DNA of 12,097 bases from Clostridia bacterium. Lineage in GTDB: Bacteria > Bacillota > Clostridia > TANB77 > CAG-465. The DNA lies in assembly GCA_900772475.1 (NCBI GenBank), contig CAAHEI010000056.1:1-12097 (forward strand). Direction: 5' to 3'. Below the pieces are notes generated by a model, which worked only from the letters and a program-made list of their open reading frames with translations, did not search any database and was not told where the DNA came from. Numbering within the stretch: position 1 is the first letter of the stretch; every line of letters starts with the position of its first letter. The translations under genes and the position numbers were made by a program. Below are positions 7,450-12,097 of this stretch, piece by piece.

Positions 7450-8535
7450 ATGTCTAAAGGTGTTTTTACAACATGGATAAAAGAATTATGTGCTTTAGTA
7501 TTTACTCAAACAATACAAGCTTTTATACTTGCTATTGTTCTTAGTATAATACTTACATTTATTGCACCAACAGGTGGAACAATTTCTTCTAATGATTCAG
7601 TTTCTGCATTAGGTGTTTTGTGTATCGTTCTTCTTACTTCACTTACAAAAATGGAAAAAATTACAAGAAAAATATTTGGGCTTGAAAGTGGAATTATGGA
7701 TAATAAACCTCCACATGGTTTAATGGCTTCTTTTATGGCTTTGAAGGCCGCAGGTAGAATTTTAAATAACGTTCCTAAAATGGCTGGTGGTGTTGCTTCA
7801 GTAATTGGTTCAGGAACAGATAAAAAGAAGGCACAAACAGCTATGTTGAGTAGATTAAATAGAAAAGGTTTAGATAAAAATGGTAATTTAACAGGTGAGG
7901 GAGCAGCTGTGGGTGAGGCTTTACCTGCTGGAGGAGCTGATTTAATGGATAGCTCTGAATATCTTGATAAGGCTAAGGAAGCTAAGAATAAAGGCGATAT
8001 GAGAGGCTATGAAAGAAATAGAGGCATAGCAGCTGGAATGGATAAAGTAAAAAAATCTATGGCAGCAAATGCAACTGCACCATCAAGATTAAAGGATACG
8101 TCTAAATTGCAAGATGACTATTACAAGATATTGGATAAATATGATGATGAAATTTCAAAGGCAAAGGAAAAGAGAAGACAAGGATGGTCGAATGTTGCTT
8201 CTGGAGCTTCTGAAACTGTTGGAGCTGTTATTGGAGGTGGAATTGGTTTATCTACTGGATTAGTAACTGGACTTGCAACAGGTGATTATGATCAAATTGG
8301 TAAGGCTACCGCTTATGGAATAGGTGTCGGAGATGCGGCAGGTGAAAATTTAACAAAAGCTGTTTCTACTGTATCTACTGGTATTAAAAATAGAGCAAAG
8401 GCTAGTAGTTCATTAGATAAGCAATTAGCACAAATGGAGGCAAATTTAAAAATAAATAATTCTAAAAGAGAGACGCAAGCAAAGCGTGTAAGAAATATTA
8501 CTCAAAAAATTGAGAAAGATATTGGTATTCAGTAA
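7450..8535 (+). CDS. VirB6/TrbL-like C-terminal part with Gly-rich tail
   Basis: The 361-residue protein starts at ATG 7450 with AAGGAGG in the 16-base gap. It opens with FTTWIKELCALVFTQTIQAF, which matches the W-x-K-E...x-Q segment that normally follows the V-K-R helix pair inside VirB6-type proteins. Helices at about 12-38 and 50-65 come next, then a K-M-E-K-I-T-R-K-I-F-G-L motif (67-78), the usual end of the family's membrane domain. The frame differs from the previous gene, so this is not a simple stop-codon readthrough. Residues about 85-361 are a long cytoplasmic tail. It includes charged helices, a glycine-repeat block with small residues (253-298: GAVIGGGIGLSTGLVTG and onward) and a final Lys/Glu helix. 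The tail has no known function that I recognise. It probably works with the preceding protein as a two-chain VirB6. Confidence 0.68.
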   Translation: MSKGVFTTWIKELCALVFTQTIQAFILAIVLSIILTFIAPTGGTISSNDSVSALGVLCIVLLTSLTKMEKITRKIFGLESGIMDNKPPHGLMASFMALKAAGRILNNVPKMAGGVASVIGSGTDKKKAQTAMLSRLNRKGLDKNGNLTGEGAAVGEALPAGGADLMDSSEYLDKAKEAKNKGDMRGYERNRGIAAGMDKVKKSMAANATAPSRLKDTSKLQDDYYKILDKYDDEISKAKEKRRQGWSNVASGASETVGAVIGGGIGLSTGLVTGLATGDYDQIGKATAYGIGVGDAAGENLTKAVSTVSTGIKNRAKASSSLDKQLAQMEANLKINNSKRETQAKRVRNITQKIEKDIGIQ

Positions 8536-8540
8536 AAAGA

Positions 8541-8595
8541 GGAGGGGTATATATATGCTATATTATATTTATTTATGATATAGCATATATGCTAT
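8541..8595 (+). promoter_or_regulatory. Leader with strong RBS, 7-codon ORF, 13-bp hairpin and 16-bp palindrome
   Basis: The largest gap in the operon has a strong ribosome binding site, GGAGGGG (8541-8547), facing an ATG at 8555. That ATG begins a tiny frame, MLYYIYL-stop (8555-8578). Its first bases form the left arm of a perfect 13-bp inverted repeat, ATATATGCTATAT (8551-8563) with ATATAGCATATAT (8578-8590), and a 14-base loop. The right side also belongs to a perfect 16-bp palindrome, ATAGCATATATGCTAT (8580-8595). The true next gene (ATG 8607) has only a weak AAAG site. The arrangement suggests control of the downstream genes by leader translation, reinitiation, RNA folding or a DNA-binding regulator. 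No T-run follows the stem, so a classical terminator is unlikely. AT-rich arms weaken the thermodynamic case. Confidence 0.45.
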
Positions 8596-8606
8596 TATAA
8601 AGATTT

Positions 8607-9158
8607 ATGAAATTTGTAGATATAAAAGAAAATACAAGTCCAACCCAAAAACTTTTGCTAATTGTAATGCTTTTAATTTTATTAGCATCTTGTTTTTATG
8701 GATTTAGAAGTTTAATAGGTAATAAGGGAAATATTGACTATAAAATAGCAGACAGCAACTATTTTATTTTTAATTCTGAAGAAACAACAGATAGGGATGT
8801 TTATTGGAATTTAGAAGAAATTTTATCAAAATATTTAGGTTCTTATCAATCAGAATATAATAAGGAAACGGAAAATGTAGAATATTATTACAATTCTTTG
8901 GATAGTAATTACAAGAAATTTTTAGGTAAGAAAAAGTATATTGAAATATCAAATAATATAATTCAAAAGATGATTGGAGATACAAAACAAGGAATGGTAA
9001 GTCTACCGGCTCAAATTATAAAAAATGTTTATAAGGTTAATATAGATAATGATATGTACTTGTGTAAATTAAATACACTTGATGAAAATGATAACGCTTA
9101 TGTGGGTATTATTTTAAATACTGAAAGAAAAGAGTATAAAATTTTTTATATTAATTAG
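8607..9158 (+). CDS. Single-helix membrane protein with VirB8/NTF2-like outer domain (A)
   Basis: The 183-residue protein starts at ATG 8607. The frame is closed upstream by TAA 8598-8600, so this is the only likely start even though its ribosome binding site is poor. A hydrophobic segment at about 16-34 anchors it in the membrane. The LASC at 26-29 also fits a lipobox, so lipid modification at Cys29 is an alternative. The rest, about 45-183, would lie outside the cell membrane. It includes a helix with YYYNSLDSNYKKF (93-105) and later beta-like strands ending EYKIFYIN. The pattern helix, then L-D-x-N-[YF]-K, then strands recurs in the next gene. Position and topology match VirB8/TcpC-type proteins with an NTF2-like fold, which scaffold the channel. 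The fold is inferred from pattern, not proven. Confidence 0.5.
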   Translation: MKFVDIKENTSPTQKLLLIVMLLILLASCFYGFRSLIGNKGNIDYKIADSNYFIFNSEETTDRDVYWNLEEILSKYLGSYQSEYNKETENVEYYYNSLDSNYKKFLGKKKYIEISNNIIQKMIGDTKQGMVSLPAQIIKNVYKVNIDNDMYLCKLNTLDENDNAYVGIILNTERKEYKIFYIN

Positions 9159-9170
9159 GGAGTTATAAAT

Positions 9171-10019
9171 ATGAAGGAAAATAATAAAAAGAAAGTTGAC
9201 TATAAACTATTGTTTATAATAATATATATAATTATTACTGTTGGTGTAGTTTTAATAATTTGGATACCAGGTAAAATGTCAAATGGTAAGAAATATTCTG
9301 GCTTTAAGTATGAGGATGTAGATGAACAAAAAAAAGGAATAAATTTATATAAAGATACAGTAAAATATATGTTATCGGAAGGTAACTTAGATATGTTATA
9401 TAATCACTTAGATGAAAACTTTAAGTCAAGCAATGGAATTACTAAAGATAATTTCAAGGAAGTTTTAGAAAAAAATTGTTCTATTTCAAAAGAAATTTCT
9501 ATTATTGGATCTGAGGTGTATATTCAGGGAGATAACATCTATGTATATAGATATAAATATAAATCAAAAGGATTTGTAATGTATGTTAATGTTATAGAAA
9601 CAAAACCTTTTGAGTATACGTTATCTTTTGAACAGTATAGTATACCTGTTGTTGAGGGGACAGAAAACAAAAAAAATAATGTAATTGATAATGTTGAATA
9701 TTTAGTAAATATAGAAAGTATAACTCAATATGGTATTACATATGGAGTTACTATAACTAATAAGGGTCAGGATACATTTAAATATAATTTTAGTAATATT
9801 ACAGATGTATATGTTATTTTAAGCGATGGAAGATATTCAAATCTTGGAGGAGCTATAATATCATCCGATGATGATGTTTTAACACCAAATGGAAGCTTGA
9901 AGAAGAGTTTTTTCTTTCCTGTAAAGGGAGCAGATCAAAGTAAAATAACAAAAATGAGATTTAACAATGTAAAAAAAGATAATAAAATAACCTCAATTGA
10001 ATTTGAAGTAAAAAAATAG
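9171..10019 (+). CDS. Single-helix membrane protein with VirB8/NTF2-like domain (B) plus C-terminal beta domain
   Basis: The 282-residue protein starts at ATG 9171; its AGGGAG site (9157-9162) overlaps the stop codon of the previous gene, so translation is probably coupled. A lysine-rich start precedes one membrane helix (12-33). Residues about 50-160 repeat the pattern of the preceding protein: a helix, L-D-E-N-F-K at 80-85, I-T-K-D-N-F-K-E-V, then beta strands ending in FEYTLSFEQYSI. After a short Asn/Lys linker (164-172), residues 173-282 form a separate beta-rich domain. It ends with L-T-P-N-G-S-L-K-K-S-F-F-F-P-V and I-x-F-E-V, which resembles immunoglobulin-like domains such as DUF4352 of Gram-positive surface proteins. 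It is probably an outer-face channel scaffold. The NTF2-like and Ig-like calls are resemblance only. Confidence 0.5.
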   Translation: MKENNKKKVDYKLLFIIIYIIITVGVVLIIWIPGKMSNGKKYSGFKYEDVDEQKKGINLYKDTVKYMLSEGNLDMLYNHLDENFKSSNGITKDNFKEVLEKNCSISKEISIIGSEVYIQGDNIYVYRYKYKSKGFVMYVNVIETKPFEYTLSFEQYSIPVVEGTENKKNNVIDNVEYLVNIESITQYGITYGVTITNKGQDTFKYNFSNITDVYVILSDGRYSNLGGAIISSDDDVLTPNGSLKKSFFFPVKGADQSKITKMRFNNVKKDNKITSIEFEVKK

Positions 10020-10030
10020 GAGGAATATAT

Positions 10031-12097
10031 ATGAGTAATGATGAGGAAAAACAAAATTCCAATTCCAATATTTCCGAGACTCCTTCTACTAGTTCTGATG
10101 TGATGCCAGGTGGTGGTGCCACTCTTGGACAAGCTGTATCACAAGGTGCAAAAAATTCAACTAAAAAAAGTATAAAAGGTGTTAAAAATGCTATTGGAAG
10201 AGGACTTAAGGCATTATGGAGTTTAATGCCAACTCAAGTAAAAATAGTAGTAATAGTAATGATTGTCATAGCAGTTGTTATATTTTCTTTATTTTTATTG
10301 GGAATGATGTCGGAGGGAAGTGATGCTGTAAGTGGCTGTGTAGATGATTATATAGAAAATACAGCTAATCTTGATGGCGATGCTAAAGATACATTTGATA
10401 CAAAATCTAGCCTTATAAGATTCAAACTTTCAGATATAAATTCAATGTATGATAGTTTTATAGCTAGTGAAAAAGGTGGTGCTGAGACACAAAATTTAAT
10501 GAAGTATAAAATTGGAACAAATAATGTTTCAGACCAAAATAGTAGAATTGTAAATGTTGATGATAAAGTTGAAGTATACAAGCATATCCTTATGGCAGAA
10601 AAATATAATTTTAATAAAGTTAAATGGAAAAAATATACTCATAGTGATAATCTTGGAAAAGATGTATCTAGCTTTAAGGAAAATAAAGAGTTGGGATTAA
10701 AGTATCCTGATACTTCAAAAAATTCTGACGGAACAGACGCAGAGCATCCAATTGATATGGATAAGTTTATCGATTTGACATTACCATATTTACAAACTTG
10801 GTATATTCCACTTGGAATGAGTAACGCTTCAATTATTAATGGTAAGGAATACGATAGTAATAGAGCCCCGGCATTTTCATATAACATTATAAAAGAAGCA
10901 TATCATAATATAACTTCAAACTGGTACGAATTAAAAAAATATACAGAAATTACGAAGTATAAAACATATAAAAAGAAGACTTGTAATGATTATTTAGATA
11001 ATATAATTGTTAAAGAACATAAGATGTACAGATATAATAGTTCTACTTCAGAATATGAGTATGACAGATCTGAGTATACTTTAGATACGAGTCACGTAAC
11101 ATCTTCAACCGAAATTTCAAATGTTGAAAATAAGGATACGTCACATGTAAATGATGATGCAAATGCAAGAAAAGATCCAATGAGGGAAGAACGTGTAAGT
11201 ACAAAAAATGAGTTTTCTTCTCAAATATATATAAAAACTGCAGAGGTATTTGACGCAAAAATAATTAATGAATTTAATTATAGAATATATAGTGATTCTG
11301 ATGCACGAAATAGAAAAAATCCTAATAGTTCAAGTGAAACAACTTCAAACTTTAGTATGCCAACAGAACATGAAGAAAATCAGAAGAATAATGCGATAAA
11401 TAATTTAGTTTGCGATTCGCAAGGCCATTTAAGTTTACGAAATGGTACAATTGCTCAGATGCGTATTGTAGAAACAAGACAAATGAATTTTGATACAAGC
11501 ATTGGTGGACCTACACAATTTGATATTGTGTATAAAATAAAACTTGGTGATTATATAGATTATACTGATGAGAAACTACACAATGTAACAAGAATATGGC
11601 AAGATACATTGAGTCAGCAAAGTTCAGAAACATCGGCTTACACCATAGATGATTTGGTTGCATATAACGAATCGTCTGATAGAAAGAAAAAAGTCAGTGC
11701 TACGGAGCTATGTGGTCAAAACGCATATTCATCAAATTTAAACTCTGGTTCAGGCTCTGTATCAGCTGCTCCAACAACAAGTTTTGAATTAAATGGACAT
11801 ACTTTCCCAGTATATAATCAGAATATTATGAGTGGAAATATTGCTCCGTCTGGATGTGGATTATGTGCAATTACTGTTGTCATAGATACTTATAAAAATA
11901 GAAATTATAATCCGGAAACCCTTGGAAATGAAATAGGATGGAATCGTGCTCTTTATACAAAACAATACGCAGATATTTTAAATAATTATGGATTTAGTAC
12001 TTCAGTTACTACGTGGGGAGATGGAGGAACTAGAAATGAAAATATATCATTAGATAGGAAGAAACAAATTACAAGAGAGGCAATAGATAGACATTTA
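10031..12097 (+). CDS. Membrane-anchored protein with C-terminal C39-like cysteine peptidase domain, partial
   Basis: The frame opens at ATG 10031 and is still open at the window end (689 codons). AGGAGG (10018-10023) overlaps the previous stop. Residues 1-66 are polar, then basic with a Gly/Lys-rich stretch; residues 71-93 form one membrane helix, putting the rest outside. Residues about 94-585 are a long outer region with no recognised motif, rich in Asn, Ser and Tyr, with widely spaced cysteines at 103, 318, 461 and 561. From about 588, FELNGHTFPVYNQ and PSGCGLCAIT fit the start of a C39-like papain-fold domain, with Cys609 as the likely nucleophile; the His would be beyond the window. Gram-positive type IV loci usually end in a wall hydrolase (VirB1-like). 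This is probably its counterpart, but a proteolytic role is possible. Confidence 0.65.
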   Translation, partial: MSNDEEKQNSNSNISETPSTSSDVMPGGGATLGQAVSQGAKNSTKKSIKGVKNAIGRGLKALWSLMPTQVKIVVIVMIVIAVVIFSLFLLGMMSEGSDAVSGCVDDYIENTANLDGDAKDTFDTKSSLIRFKLSDINSMYDSFIASEKGGAETQNLMKYKIGTNNVSDQNSRIVNVDDKVEVYKHILMAEKYNFNKVKWKKYTHSDNLGKDVSSFKENKELGLKYPDTSKNSDGTDAEHPIDMDKFIDLTLPYLQTWYIPLGMSNASIINGKEYDSNRAPAFSYNIIKEAYHNITSNWYELKKYTEITKYKTYKKKTCNDYLDNIIVKEHKMYRYNSSTSEYEYDRSEYTLDTSHVTSSTEISNVENKDTSHVNDDANARKDPMREERVSTKNEFSSQIYIKTAEVFDAKIINEFNYRIYSDSDARNRKNPNSSSETTSNFSMPTEHEENQKNNAINNLVCDSQGHLSLRNGTIAQMRIVETRQMNFDTSIGGPTQFDIVYKIKLGDYIDYTDEKLHNVTRIWQDTLSQQSSETSAYTIDDLVAYNESSDRKKKVSATELCGQNAYSSNLNSGSGSVSAAPTTSFELNGHTFPVYNQNIMSGNIAPSGCGLCAITVVIDTYKNRNYNPETLGNEIGWNRALYTKQYADILNNYGFSTSVTTWGDGGTRNENISLDRKKQITREAIDRHL

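Overview
The window is very AT-rich. It has strong AGGAGG-type ribosome binding sites, AGA-dominated arginine codons, standard stop codons (TGA is a stop, TGG is Trp) and Gram-positive style signal peptides. This points to a low-GC Bacillota (Firmicutes) host, Clostridia-like or a gut Bacilli-like lineage; the species cannot be fixed from the sequence alone. Every intact gene is on the + strand.

Bases 1-210 are the tail of an IS200/IS605-family element: the last 40 codons of a TnpB protein, then two hairpins that look like the omega-RNA / right-end structure. Bases 211-523 are non-coding and AT-rich. They hold a plausible extended -10 promoter (about 403-431) that would drive everything downstream.

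From 524 to the end there is one tightly packed set of genes (gaps of 1-33 bp, one of 71 bp) with the gene order of a Gram-positive type IV secretion / conjugation channel. In order they are: a VirB2/TrbC-like two-helix pilin-like protein (524-1006); a second, larger pilin-like protein in which the two-helix unit is duplicated (1040-1687); a PrgI/VirB3-like small membrane protein split by an apparent one-base frameshift (1709-2063); a membrane-anchored protein resembling the N-terminal part of VirB4/TraC (2065-3621); the VirB4-family ATPase with Walker A and B (3642-5657); a VirB6/TrbL-like membrane protein apparently divided into two genes (5688-7433 and 7450-8535); two consecutive single-helix proteins with VirB8/NTF2-like outer domains (8607-9158 and 9171-10019); and the first 689 codons of a large membrane-anchored protein ending in a C39-like cysteine peptidase domain (10031 to the window end). 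The last is the likely cell-wall opening (VirB1-like) component.

Together these would form an envelope-spanning channel: VirB6/VirB3/VirB8-like membrane core, VirB4 motor, VirB2-like subunits, and a wall hydrolase to make room in the peptidoglycan. No relaxase, coupling protein (VirD4/TcpA), excisionase, integrase or origin of transfer is visible, so the window does not show whether this is part of a conjugative element or a protein-secreting machine. The most unusual points are the duplicated pilin unit, the apparent frameshift in the VirB3-like gene, the divided VirB6, and a hairpin/palindrome with a seven-codon leader ORF in the only sizeable gap of the operon (8541-8606).
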